Below, piece after piece: positions 16,291 to 24,287 of a DNA stretch of 64,000 nucleotides (position 1 is its first letter; the number at the start of each line of letters is the position of its first letter). Origin of the DNA: Myxococcus terminator_A (GTDB lineage Bacteria; Myxococcota; Myxococcia; Myxococcales; Myxococcaceae). The notes beneath the pieces are model-generated. The model saw only the letters and a list, made by a program, of their open reading frames with translations. It was not told the DNA's origin and searched no databases. The stretch spans positions 186,001 through 250,000 of the forward strand of contig JBLZWL010000001.1 in NCBI GenBank assembly GCA_049194865.1, given 5' to 3'. A program made the translations under genes and the position numbers.

Positions 16291-16785
16291 TTACAGCTCC
16301 GGGTCCGGCGTGAACTGGACCTCGGCGATGGCGGACAGCACCACGCCGGTGCCGGGCTCGCCCGCGTCGTCATCGCGGCCCACCTCCAGCACCTCGTCCT
16401 TCGCGTCCCACTGCCCCAGGTAGTACGAGCCGCCGGCCACCATGCACGCGCGGTCCTCGGACACCACCACCTCCACCACCTCCTGCTTGTCGCTGGTGGC
16501 CCTGAGCAGCGTCCACTTCTTGCCGTCCTGACGGAACTCGTCGACGACCTCCTGAAGCTCCGCGTCGCTCGGCGCGCCACCCTCGTGCGTCTGCCGCTCC
16601 CACCGACGCCCGTCCTTCTGCGGCTGGCGCCCCTTCCACGCGCGCCCCAGCTCCAGCAACTTCTCCTCCGCCGCGTCCTGCAGCCCGTGCATCTCCTCGG
16701 GCAGCTCGATTTCCTCCAGTGCCAGCAGGGCCGTCTCAATCTGCAGCGCCTTCAAGCACCACTCGTTCCACGCGGTCTTCAGCAT
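16291..16785 (-). CDS. Hypothetical cytoplasmic protein
   Basis: A 164-residue acidic protein starting MLKTAWNEWCLKALQIE at ATG 16785. The first half is helical and charged; the second half has alternating strands (KKWTLLRATSDKQEVVEVVV, ACMVAGGSYYLGQWD). No signal peptide, membrane segment or catalytic motif is visible, and I do not recognise the family. The frame stays open upstream, but that part has poor composition and contains the divergent PNPOx gene. Codon use and GC-rich third positions support a real gene. Confidence 0.6.
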   Translation of the reverse strand: MLKTAWNEWCLKALQIETALLALEEIELPEEMHGLQDAAEEKLLELGRAWKGRQPQKDGRRWERQTHEGGAPSDAELQEVVDEFRQDGKKWTLLRATSDKQEVVEVVVSEDRACMVAGGSYYLGQWDAKDEVLEVGRDDDAGEPGTGVVLSAIAEVQFTPDPEL

Positions 16786-16908
16786 CGTCGCACTCGCTTT
16801 CCGTCCCCCACCTACCACACCGCCCGCCTGCCCAGGCGCCATCCGACCGGACGGCCCATGCTCGCTCCCCTCCACCCTGCCTACCTTCCAAGACCAGGAG
16901 GAGCGCGC

Positions 16909-17448
16909 ATGAGCACGAAGAAGAAGGAGCAAGGCACCCGCGACGCCGTCGAACATCTGGGAGACCTCATCCACGGCATCAAGGTCGCGATGATGACCAC
17001 CGTGGAGGCTGACGGAAGCCTGCACAGCAGACCGATGTGGACTCAGGACCACGACTTCGACGGAGAGCTCTGGTTCTTCACCCGAGCCCACTCCCACAAG
17101 GTCGACGACGTGGAGAAGGACCACCACGTCAACGTGTCCTTCGCCGACCCCTCCCGTGAGCGCTACGTCTCCGTGAGCGGGCGCTGCCAGCTGGTGAAGG
17201 ACGCGCGCAAAGTCCGGGAGCTGTGGAGCCCCGCCCTCAAGGCCTGGTTCCCCCAGGGCATCGATGATCCAGAGCTGGCCCTGCTGCGCGTGCACGTGGA
17301 GCGCGCCGAGTACTGGGACGCCCCCTCCAGCCGCATGGTGCAGCTGGCCGGCATGCTCAAGGCCGTCCTCTCCGGGAAGACCTACGCCCCCGGCGACCAC
17401 CAGTCCCTGGAGCTGAACGGCGGCAGCGGCCCCTCCGGCCCCCACTGA
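16909..17448 (+). CDS. PNPOx-fold flavin-binding general stress protein
   Basis: A 179-residue protein of the pyridoxamine-phosphate-oxidase-like, GsiB/general-stress-26 type. The split-barrel motifs are visible: KVAMMTTVEADGSLHSRPM, ELWFFTRAHSHKVDDVEKD, VNVSFADPSRERYVSVSG and a helix with ELWSPALKAWFPQG that is typical of the stress-protein subgroup, then RVHVERAEYWDAPSS. Members bind FMN or F420; the substrate is unknown. The start ATG 16909 is preceded by AGGAGGAGCGCGC, a strong ribosome binding site. Confidence 0.85.
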   Translation: MSTKKKEQGTRDAVEHLGDLIHGIKVAMMTTVEADGSLHSRPMWTQDHDFDGELWFFTRAHSHKVDDVEKDHHVNVSFADPSRERYVSVSGRCQLVKDARKVRELWSPALKAWFPQGIDDPELALLRVHVERAEYWDAPSSRMVQLAGMLKAVLSGKTYAPGDHQSLELNGGSGPSGPH

Positions 17449-17936
17449 CAGCGGCTCCACCACCGGGCCCACCCTCGCCGCTCGGTGAAGTGGCGGGGTG
17501 GGGTTTTCTGCCTCGACTTGGGGTTGCGCCAGAAGCGCGCGGGCGCCATGACAGGCGCGCCGCAGCCGTCCCACACCCCTCGAAGGCACCCACGCCGTGC
17601 CACTTTCCCTACACACACCTCGCGGGTCCATACCGACCCCGACCTACCCGTCATGCCTATGCACGGTCAGGTAGGTGTCACTTTTCTCACGGCCTGGTGT
17701 TTCTCTGACAGGCGCGTTCGCGTCGCCTTGTACCTGGGGCCTGGGTGATCCATCAGTCCGCCCCATGGCGTGCTAACCAGCCGCCCCACATGACGTTGAA
17801 GTCACGAACGCTTTAGAGTATCAACCATCCGCATTCGGGATTTTCCGCATACCCCACGGCATTAGTCGGTGCGCAGCGGAAGGTTCGCAGAAGACTCACC
17901 ACAGGGCGGCATTACCGCCTTTCGAAGGAATCCACG
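17449..17936 (+). other. 488-base non-coding region upstream of the inositol-lipid operon
   Basis: No plausible gene. It contains an inverted repeat, ACCTACC (about 17641-17647) against GGTAGGT (about 17670-17676), and a TGAC-N6-GTCA palindrome (17791-17804). TTGAAG (17796-17801) and TATCAA (17819-17824) are 17 bases apart and could be a weak sigma-70 promoter for the ino1-like gene, whose ATG is preceded by AAGGAATCCACG. The region is less GC-rich near its 3' end. The regulatory reading is tentative. Confidence 0.4.
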
Positions 17937-19271
17937 ATGGAGAACAAGAAGTCGGTCTCGAAGCCCGAGGGCAAGCTGGCGGTGCTCATCCCCGGCCTGG
18001 GCGCGGTGTCCACGACGCTGATGGCGGGTGTGGAGCTGGCGCGGCAGGGCAAGGGCGCGCCCATCGGCTCCCTGACGCAGATGGGCACGGCGCGCCTGGG
18101 CAAGCGCACGGACGGGCGCACCGTGAAGCTGGGTGAGCTGGTGCCCCTGGCGGGACTGAACGACGTGGTCTTCGGCGCCTGGGACATCATCAGCGAGGAC
18201 GCGTACCAGGTCGCGGTGCGCTCCGGCGTGCTGCACGACAAGCACCTGGAGCAGGTGAAGCCCTTCCTCCAGGGCATCAAGCCCAAGAAGGGCGTGCACG
18301 ACGCCGAGTTCGTCCGCCGCATCGAGGCCAACCACGCCAAGGCCACCAAGACGCACCGCGAGAGCATTGAAGCGCTGCGCCAGGACATCCGCGACTTCAA
18401 GAAGGAGCTCAACGCCAAGCGCGCGGTGATGGTGGTGTGCAGCAGCGTGGAGACCTTCCGTCCCCTGCCGGAGTCCTTCAAGACGCTGGCCGCCTTCGAG
18501 AAGGCGCTGGACGAGAACAGCACGGACATCAACCCCACCGCGCTCTACACGTACGCCGCCATCAAGGAAGGCGTGCCGTTCGCCAACGCGACGCCCAACG
18601 CGAGCGTGGACACGCCCGCGCTGCAGGAGCTGGCGAAGCTGGAGGGCATCCCCGTCGCGGGCCGTGACCTCAAGAGCGGCCAGACGATGATGAAGACGGT
18701 CATCGCCCCCGCGCTCAAGGCCCGCATGCTCGGCCTCGAGGGGTGGTTCTCCACCAACATCCTCGGCAACCGCGATGGCGAGGTGCTCGACGACCCCGCG
18801 GCCTTCAAGGCCAAGGAGGTCACCAAGTCGAGCGTGCTGGACACCATCCTGCAGCCGGACCTCTACCCCGAGCTGTACAGCAAGTACTCGCACAAGGTGT
18901 CCATCCACTACTACCCGCCCCGCGGCGACGCGAAGGAGGGTTGGGACAACATCGACATCACCGGGTGGCTCGGCTATCCGATGCAGATCAAGGTCAACTT
19001 CCTCTGCCGCGACTCCATCCTGGCGGCGCCGCTGGTGTTGGACATCGCGCTGTTCCTGGACCTGGCCAAGCGGCTGGAGTGGCGCGGCATCCAGGAGTGG
19101 ATGTCCTTCTACTTCAAGAGCCCCATGGCGCAGCCCGGTCTGCCCGTCGAGCATGACCTGTTCATCCAGCTCACCAAGCTGAAGAACACCCTGCGCGTCG
19201 TGGCCGGGGAAGACCCCATCACCCACCTCGGACTCGACTACTACGGGGATGACCTCCCGCTCGCTCGCTAA
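17937..19271 (+). CDS. ino1: L-myo-inositol-1-phosphate synthase
   Basis: A 444-residue enzyme that converts glucose 6-phosphate to inositol 1-phosphate with bound NAD. The Rossmann motif VLIPGLGAVSTT lies at about residues 16-27; NPTALYTYAAIKEGVPFANATPNAS, GRDLKSGQTMMKTVIAP and GWFSTNILGNRDGEVL are the hallmark segments of the family, followed by KVNFLCRDSILAAPLVLD. Length fits the bacterial/eukaryotic-type enzymes rather than the shorter actinobacterial form. It opens a five-gene operon: the next gene starts 22 bases before its stop. Inositol 1-phosphate made here is the expected head-group donor for the phosphatidyltransferase two genes downstream. Confidence 0.93.
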   Translation: MENKKSVSKPEGKLAVLIPGLGAVSTTLMAGVELARQGKGAPIGSLTQMGTARLGKRTDGRTVKLGELVPLAGLNDVVFGAWDIISEDAYQVAVRSGVLHDKHLEQVKPFLQGIKPKKGVHDAEFVRRIEANHAKATKTHRESIEALRQDIRDFKKELNAKRAVMVVCSSVETFRPLPESFKTLAAFEKALDENSTDINPTALYTYAAIKEGVPFANATPNASVDTPALQELAKLEGIPVAGRDLKSGQTMMKTVIAPALKARMLGLEGWFSTNILGNRDGEVLDDPAAFKAKEVTKSSVLDTILQPDLYPELYSKYSHKVSIHYYPPRGDAKEGWDNIDITGWLGYPMQIKVNFLCRDSILAAPLVLDIALFLDLAKRLEWRGIQEWMSFYFKSPMAQPGLPVEHDLFIQLTKLKNTLRVVAGEDPITHLGLDYYGDDLPLAR

Positions 19272-20175
19272 GACCACGGCCTTCACGTGGCTCGTCACCC
19301 TGATGGGTGTGGGCCACTTGATGCTCGTGACGGCCACCGGAAGGCTCCGGTGGGACCACGTCGTCGCGGACGCGCTGCTGGTGGGGGTGGCCTGGGCGGG
19401 CCCCCGCACGCGGCGCTTCCTCTTCGGTGGCTTCCCGCTATGGCTGACCGGCATGCTGATGGACAGCCAGGGACTCTGGCTGTTCCTGCGGAGCGACATC
19501 CACACAGGTGACTTGTGGGAGTGGGAGCGCCAGTGGTTCCCCGCCCCCGGCGGTGTCAACTGGCCCTTGTGGTGGAGCACTCGCTCGCTCGCCGTGTTGG
19601 ACCTGCTTTGCGGCTTCGCCTACGCGGCCTACCTTTACGAAGTCTTCTTGATGGCCATCTTCTTCTTCGTGAAGAAGGACTCGCGCTTCGAGAAGCTGTG
19701 CTGGGCCTTCCTGGTGGTGAACGCCCTGGGCATGGTCACCTACCTGCTCTATCCGGCCGCGCCGCCCTGGTACATCCTACAGTACGGCCCGGGCCCGGCG
19801 GACCTCGCCGCGTTGCCCAGTCCCGCGGGCACCGCGCGCTTCGACGCACTGTTGGGTATCAATTACTTCGCGGGCTTCTACGCCCGCAATCCCAACGTCT
19901 TCGGGGCCATGCCCTCGTTGCACGCCGCCTATCCCTTCATGGTGATGCTCTTCGTGTGGAAGGACGGCCCGAAGTGGCGTCTGGCCACGGGGGCGTTCGC
20001 CTTGCTGGTTGGTTTCTCCGCTGTCTATCTGACGCACCACTACATCCTGGATGTGCTCGCGGGCCTCGTGTTCGCGCTCGCCGCCTTCCTGGCGGTGGAG
20101 CTGGCCTTTTCGCGCAAGAGCGCACCCATGACCGTCACGCTGCCGCTGACTCCTGGAGGGGACACCCGTGCTTGA
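19249..20175 (+). CDS. Aur1/PAP2-type membrane inositol phosphotransferase (candidate IPC synthase)
   Basis: A 308-residue protein with about six membrane helices. It carries the PAP2-superfamily motifs in the arrangement of Aur1/inositol-phosphorylceramide synthases: YPAAPPWY (168-175), PSLHAAYP (222-229, His225) and THHYILD (262-268, His264 and Asp268). These form a His/His/Asp phosphotransfer site facing the outer side of the membrane. In fungi and other organisms the relatives move inositol phosphate from phosphatidylinositol to ceramide; a simple lipid phosphatase is the alternative. Position directly after ino1, with overlap, and before a phosphatidyltransferase favours the inositol-lipid role. 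Its stop overlaps the next start by 8 bases. Confidence 0.8.
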   Translation: MTSRSLAKTTAFTWLVTLMGVGHLMLVTATGRLRWDHVVADALLVGVAWAGPRTRRFLFGGFPLWLTGMLMDSQGLWLFLRSDIHTGDLWEWERQWFPAPGGVNWPLWWSTRSLAVLDLLCGFAYAAYLYEVFLMAIFFFVKKDSRFEKLCWAFLVVNALGMVTYLLYPAAPPWYILQYGPGPADLAALPSPAGTARFDALLGINYFAGFYARNPNVFGAMPSLHAAYPFMVMLFVWKDGPKWRLATGAFALLVGFSAVYLTHHYILDVLAGLVFALAAFLAVELAFSRKSAPMTVTLPLTPGGDTRA

Positions 20176-21412
20176 GAACGTGGTCGCCTGGTTGACCGGA
20201 AACCTGTCTCCCTCGGCTCGCATCTGGACCGCGTTGGGTCCAGCCATCCTCGCCTGTGTGTACTTCCTGGGAGGGTTGCTCGTCTTCTGTATCCGCTGCG
20301 CCTTCAAGGGCGTGCCTCGCGACGAGGAGACGCTCAAGCGGGGCAACGCGGGGTTCGTGGGCTACTTCCTCCGGCACTACTTCTTCTGGATCATCCAGCC
20401 GTTGTGGGCGGTGATTCTGCGCTCGGGCCTTCCGGCCAACGCGCTGTCCATGCTGTCGGGGCTGTTGGGCATCTCCTCCGGCGTGGCGGTGGCGGCGGGC
20501 CGGTTCGCGCTGGGCGGCTGGCTGTTCCTGGGCGCGGGCATCCTGGATGTGATGGACGGGCGCATCGCCCGCACGCGCAAGGAGGCCAACCCCGCGGGCG
20601 CGGCGCTGGACTCGGTGCTGGACAGGTACGTGGACTCGGCGATGTTGATGGGCCTGGCCTGGTACTACCGGGACACCTGGGTGCTGTTGCCGGCGCTGGG
20701 GGCGCTGTTGGGTTCCTCGCTGGTGCCGTATGTCCGCGCCAAGGGCGAGGGCCTGGGCGTCAACGTGCGTGACGGCGCGATGCAGCGGCTGGAGCGGGTG
20801 CTCTTCCTGGGCGCGGGCACGGCGCTGTCGCCGATTCTGGAGGCGGTGTTCTGGCCCACGGAGAAGCACCCCATGCACTGGTTGGCGGTGGTGGGACTGG
20901 TCTTCGTCGCCATCATGAGCAACCTGACGGCCATCTCGCGGTTCCGGAATCTGGTGAAGGCGCTGGCGCCCAAGCGGGTGGAGGCGCGTTCGGAGAAGGC
21001 GATTGTCGGCCTCAACGCGGCGGCGGGCGCGGTGGCCACGTTGGCGGACTTCGCGGTGGTGCTGGCGCTGGTGGAGCTGGCGGGCCTGTTGCCCGCGTGG
21101 GCCACGGTGCTGGGCGCGCTGCTGGGCGCGGTGGTGAACTACTCCATCAACCGGGTGTTCACCTTCCGCAGCACGGCGGCGGTGGGCCGGCAGCTGATGC
21201 GCTACGCGGTGGTGAGCGGGACGAGCGCGCTGCTCAACGCGGGCGGCGTGGCGTTGCTGACCTTGCATCCACAGCTGGCCTACACCCTGGGCTGGTGGCT
21301 GGTGCGCGGCGTCGTCTACTTCGCGTGGAACCTGCCCCTGCAGCGCGACTACGTGTTCAACGACTCGAACTCGCAGGAAGCGCTCCTGGAGCAGCGCCCC
21401 CATGCGGCGTGA
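20168..21412 (+). CDS. CDP-alcohol phosphatidyltransferase fused to a GtrA-like domain
   Basis: A 414-residue fusion starting at GTG 20168 with GGAGGGG just upstream. Residues about 60-265 are a CDP-alcohol phosphatidyltransferase with the complete signature Asp127-x2-Asp130-Gly-x2-Ala-Arg-x8-Gly144-x3-Asp148-x3-Asp152. In this operon the likely acceptor is inositol 1-phosphate, giving phosphatidylinositol phosphate. Residues about 280-400 form a second four-helix unit with GAVVNYSINRVFTFRS and FAWNLPLQRDYVF, typical of GtrA-like proteins that help move polyprenyl-linked sugars across the membrane. The fusion suggests synthesis and flipping or presentation of one lipid. The acceptor specificity is inferred from context. 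Confidence 0.85.
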   Translation: MLENVVAWLTGNLSPSARIWTALGPAILACVYFLGGLLVFCIRCAFKGVPRDEETLKRGNAGFVGYFLRHYFFWIIQPLWAVILRSGLPANALSMLSGLLGISSGVAVAAGRFALGGWLFLGAGILDVMDGRIARTRKEANPAGAALDSVLDRYVDSAMLMGLAWYYRDTWVLLPALGALLGSSLVPYVRAKGEGLGVNVRDGAMQRLERVLFLGAGTALSPILEAVFWPTEKHPMHWLAVVGLVFVAIMSNLTAISRFRNLVKALAPKRVEARSEKAIVGLNAAAGAVATLADFAVVLALVELAGLLPAWATVLGALLGAVVNYSINRVFTFRSTAAVGRQLMRYAVVSGTSALLNAGGVALLTLHPQLAYTLGWWLVRGVVYFAWNLPLQRDYVFNDSNSQEALLEQRPHAA

Positions 21413-22391
21413 GTCGAGGCTCCAGGTCCTGGGCCTCCTCTTGTCACTCGCGCTGCCCACCGTGGCGGCGGGAGCGACGCTGGAGCCCACGGCCTCCCCG
21501 AGTGACAACTACGGGGAGAGCTTCACCTTCATCGGGGACCTGGAGGACAGCACCTTCGTGCTGGTGCAGTTGCAGGTGACGAACATCGGTCCGGGCTCGC
21601 GCACGGGCATCTGCCGCGCGACGGTGCTGCGGCCGGGCGAGCGCGCGTGGACCGCGCAGAAGAAGGTGGGCTCGCGCGACTGGGGCTATGACGCGGCCAC
21701 CAGCACGCTGCGCGTCGGCACGTGCTCGGCGCGCTCGGCGGAGGGCGTGACGCGGGTGGAGGCGCCGCTGGACGGTGGGCGGGTGGTGCTGGAGTACGCG
21801 GCGCAGGTGGCGCCGCGCTCGCCGGACGGCTCGGAAGTGGAAGTGGGCAACGCGCGCTACCGGCACGAGGTGACGCTGGCCTTCAGCCCGCTGAAGGCGA
21901 AGGTGCAGCCGCCCAAGAGCGCGGAGCTGGAGCAGGCTGGTGGCGGCTACGCGGACCACACGCGCTCCACCATTGCACCGGCGAAGCTGGCCAGGCGCTG
22001 GGTGCGCTTCCGGGCCCTGCGTGAAGGCGGGGAGCGGCTGGTGTTGCTGGCGCGCGAGGGGCAGGACGGTGAGTTCGGTCCGGTGTACTCGTGGGCGGAG
22101 GGTGGCACGCCGAGCCAGCTGGAGTCCTTCACGCTCAGCCGCGAGGGCGCGAAGGAGCGGAGCGTCTGGACGGTGGATGTCTTCGGCGGTGATGGGGCGA
22201 AGGCCATGGTGCTGCGCTCCACGTCGCTGTTGCAGCGCAGCGCGCCCGTGGAGGAGCTGGGCGTGCTGGGTGGGCTCATCAAGCCCGTGGTGGGCTCTCC
22301 CGTGACGTACCTGCACCGCGCGGTGCTGGAGCGCGTGGGGAAGGCACCGGTGGCGGGGTTGATGGAAGTGTCGCTCGAGGGCGATTTGTGA
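21402..22391 (+). CDS. Exported lipocalin-like protein (CrtC/AttH/Svf1-like), function unknown
   Basis: A 329-residue protein with a signal peptide (about 1-24, ending TVAAGA). The mature part is almost all beta strand: YGESFTFIGDLEDSTFVLVQLQVTN, YRHEVTLAFSPLK, then GGGYADHTRSTIAPAKLARRWVRFRAL, which resembles the G-Y-x-D-H segment that begins the second lipocalin domain of CrtC/AttH/Svf1-type proteins. Two Cys (CRATVL and VGTCSA) could be bridged in the periplasm. It overlaps the phosphatidyltransferase gene by 11 bases and the phosphatase gene by 4, so it is an integral part of the inositol-lipid operon and may carry or sense the lipid product. The fold assignment is uncertain. Confidence 0.55.
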   Translation: MRRESRLQVLGLLLSLALPTVAAGATLEPTASPSDNYGESFTFIGDLEDSTFVLVQLQVTNIGPGSRTGICRATVLRPGERAWTAQKKVGSRDWGYDAATSTLRVGTCSARSAEGVTRVEAPLDGGRVVLEYAAQVAPRSPDGSEVEVGNARYRHEVTLAFSPLKAKVQPPKSAELEQAGGGYADHTRSTIAPAKLARRWVRFRALREGGERLVLLAREGQDGEFGPVYSWAEGGTPSQLESFTLSREGAKERSVWTVDVFGGDGAKAMVLRSTSLLQRSAPVEELGVLGGLIKPVVGSPVTYLHRAVLERVGKAPVAGLMEVSLEGDL

Positions 22392-22969
22392 GCGTGTCGT
22401 TGTTGCGGGACGTGCACCATGTGCCCGGGGTGCGAGGCTGGGTGCGCAAGCAGGTGCTGCGCTCGGTGGCGCGCTGCGTGGAGTGGACCACGAAGCTCCC
22501 AGGGCGTGGACTCAACGTGTCCCAGGTGAGCGAGTGGCTGCACGTGGGTGGCTCGGTGCCGCCGTCGCGCTACGCGGAGCTGAAGGCGCGGGGCATCACC
22601 GCGGTGATTGATTTGCGCGCCGAGAGTGTCGACGACGCGAAGGCGCTGGAAGCGCTGGGCATCGAGCTGTTGAACCTGCCGGTGACGGACCGCTATCCGC
22701 CGTCGGTGGAGCAACTCCTGCAGGGTGTCGAGTGGGCCATGCCCCGGCTGGAGCGGGGTGGGCACCTCTATGCGCACTGTGAGCACGGCGTGGGCCGGGG
22801 TCCGCTGATGGGGTTGGCGGTGATGGTGGCGCGCGGCTGGGAGGCTCCAGCGGCGTACCGCGCGCTGCGAAAGGCGCGGTGGCAGTGCACGCTCAATGAC
22901 CGGCAGTTGGGCGGCTTGGCGGACTTCGTCACCGCGTGGGCGGCACGGCGTTCGGGACGCGCGGCCTAG
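22388..22969 (+). CDS. Dual-specificity-type phosphatase, candidate phosphatidylinositol-phosphate phosphatase
   Basis: A 193-residue protein starting at GTG 22388 (GTGA overlap with the previous stop). The active-site loop is AHCEHGVGRGP, fitting C-x5-R with Cys131 and Arg137, and Asp101 in LPVTDRYPP can serve as general acid. The preceding SQVSEWLHVGGSVPPSRYAELK and GITAVIDLRAES are typical of PTPMT1-like and DSP families. A hydrophobic/basic N-terminus may bind membranes. In a pathway where the transferase makes phosphatidylinositol phosphate, this enzyme could remove the phosphate to give phosphatidylinositol. The substrate is inferred from the operon; a protein tyrosine phosphatase role cannot be excluded. 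Confidence 0.8.
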   Translation: MSVSLLRDVHHVPGVRGWVRKQVLRSVARCVEWTTKLPGRGLNVSQVSEWLHVGGSVPPSRYAELKARGITAVIDLRAESVDDAKALEALGIELLNLPVTDRYPPSVEQLLQGVEWAMPRLERGGHLYAHCEHGVGRGPLMGLAVMVARGWEAPAAYRALRKARWQCTLNDRQLGGLADFVTAWAARRSGRAA

Positions 22970-23051
22970 CGTCAGCGGCTGAACGGCCCTTTCGACACGG
23001 TTGCGCTCCGGAACTCGGGGTTCCTACCCTGACTCGTGGAGACGCCAAGTC

Positions 23052-24233
23052 ATGTTGGAGCTCTTCACCGATGAAGTGCGCCGCAATCCTTTTCCCCTCT
23101 ACGCGAAGCTGCGCGCGGCCTCTCCGCTGCTCCACGAGCCCGAGGCGGACCTGTGGATTCTCTTCGACTACGACAGCGTGAAGCGGGCGCTGCATGACCA
23201 CGACGCGTTCAGCTCCATCGTCACCACGGAGACGGGGACGACGCCGGACTGGCTGTTGTTCTCGGACCCGCCCCGGCACACGAAGCTGCGCGGCATCATC
23301 ATGCGGGCCTTCACGCCGCACTCCATCGCCAACCTGGAGCCACACGTTCAGGCGCTGTCGCGGGAACTGCTGGACGTGACGGTGGAGCGTGGGGAGATGG
23401 ACCTGGTGACGGACTACTCCAGCCTGCTGCCGGCGATGGTCATCGCGAAGATGATTGGGATTCCCGCCGAGGACCGGGTGCGGTTCCTGCGGTGGGGGGA
23501 CATCATCATGAAGCTCAGCTACACCATCGCGGACGGGGCGGAGTCGAAGCGGGCGATGGAGGAGAACTTCGCGGCTCGGAACGAGATGCGGACGTATCTG
23601 GCGGGCATCCTCGATGAGCGTCGGAGGGCACCGCGGGATGACCTGCTGACGAGGCTCGTCGAGGCGGAGGTGGATGGGGAGCGGCTGGACGCGAAGGAGC
23701 TTCTGGGGTTCTTCCAACTGCTGCTGGCGGCGGGGACGGAGACGACGACCAACCTCATCAACAACGCACTGCTGTGCTTCATGGAGTACCCGGACCAGCT
23801 CGCGCGGCTCCAGCGTGAGCCGGGGTTGTTGCCCTCGGCCATCGAGGAGGTGCTGCGCTTCCGTTCTCCGGTGCAGTCGATGTTTCGCTCGACGAAGCAC
23901 GAGGTGGAGCTGCACGGGCGGGTGATTCCGGAGGGGAAGTTCGTGCTGCCGATGATGGGCTCGGCGAATCGGGACCCGCGGCAGTTCCACGAGCCGGAGC
24001 GCTTCGATATCGGCAGGGACCCCAATCCGCACATCGCCTTCGGGCACGGCATCCACTTCTGCCTGGGTGCGGCGCTCTCACGCATGGAGGCGAAGGTGGC
24101 GCTCACGGACCTGCTGGAGCGGCTGCGAAACTTCCGGCTCGCCAGCGACGAGCCCTGGCAGCCGCGACAGGCGCTCCATGTCCACGGCCCCATGCACCTG
24201 CCGCTGCGCTTCGAGCCGGGTGCGCGGAGCTGA
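23052..24233 (+). CDS. Cytochrome P450
   Basis: A 393-residue bacterial class I P450 starting MLELFTDEVRRNPFPLYAKL. The I-helix has LLLAAGTETTTNLI, the K-helix ExxR is in AIEEVLRFRSPVQ, and the haem loop FGHGIHFCLGAALSRME carries the ligand Cys337. SDPPRHTKLRGIIMRAFTP is the usual C-helix motif. Soluble, needs a ferredoxin and reductase encoded elsewhere. No biosynthetic genes flank it, so the substrate is unknown. A frame extends 51 bases upstream, but the family pattern begins at ATG 23052. It is separated from the inositol-lipid operon by 82 bases and may or may not be co-transcribed. Confidence 0.93.
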   Translation: MLELFTDEVRRNPFPLYAKLRAASPLLHEPEADLWILFDYDSVKRALHDHDAFSSIVTTETGTTPDWLLFSDPPRHTKLRGIIMRAFTPHSIANLEPHVQALSRELLDVTVERGEMDLVTDYSSLLPAMVIAKMIGIPAEDRVRFLRWGDIIMKLSYTIADGAESKRAMEENFAARNEMRTYLAGILDERRRAPRDDLLTRLVEAEVDGERLDAKELLGFFQLLLAAGTETTTNLINNALLCFMEYPDQLARLQREPGLLPSAIEEVLRFRSPVQSMFRSTKHEVELHGRVIPEGKFVLPMMGSANRDPRQFHEPERFDIGRDPNPHIAFGHGIHFCLGAALSRMEAKVALTDLLERLRNFRLASDEPWQPRQALHVHGPMHLPLRFEPGARS

Positions 24234-24287
24234 GGTTTCACCGCGTACTTCCTTCCTGGTGAAGATGCTAGGTTCCCGCTCTTCTCC

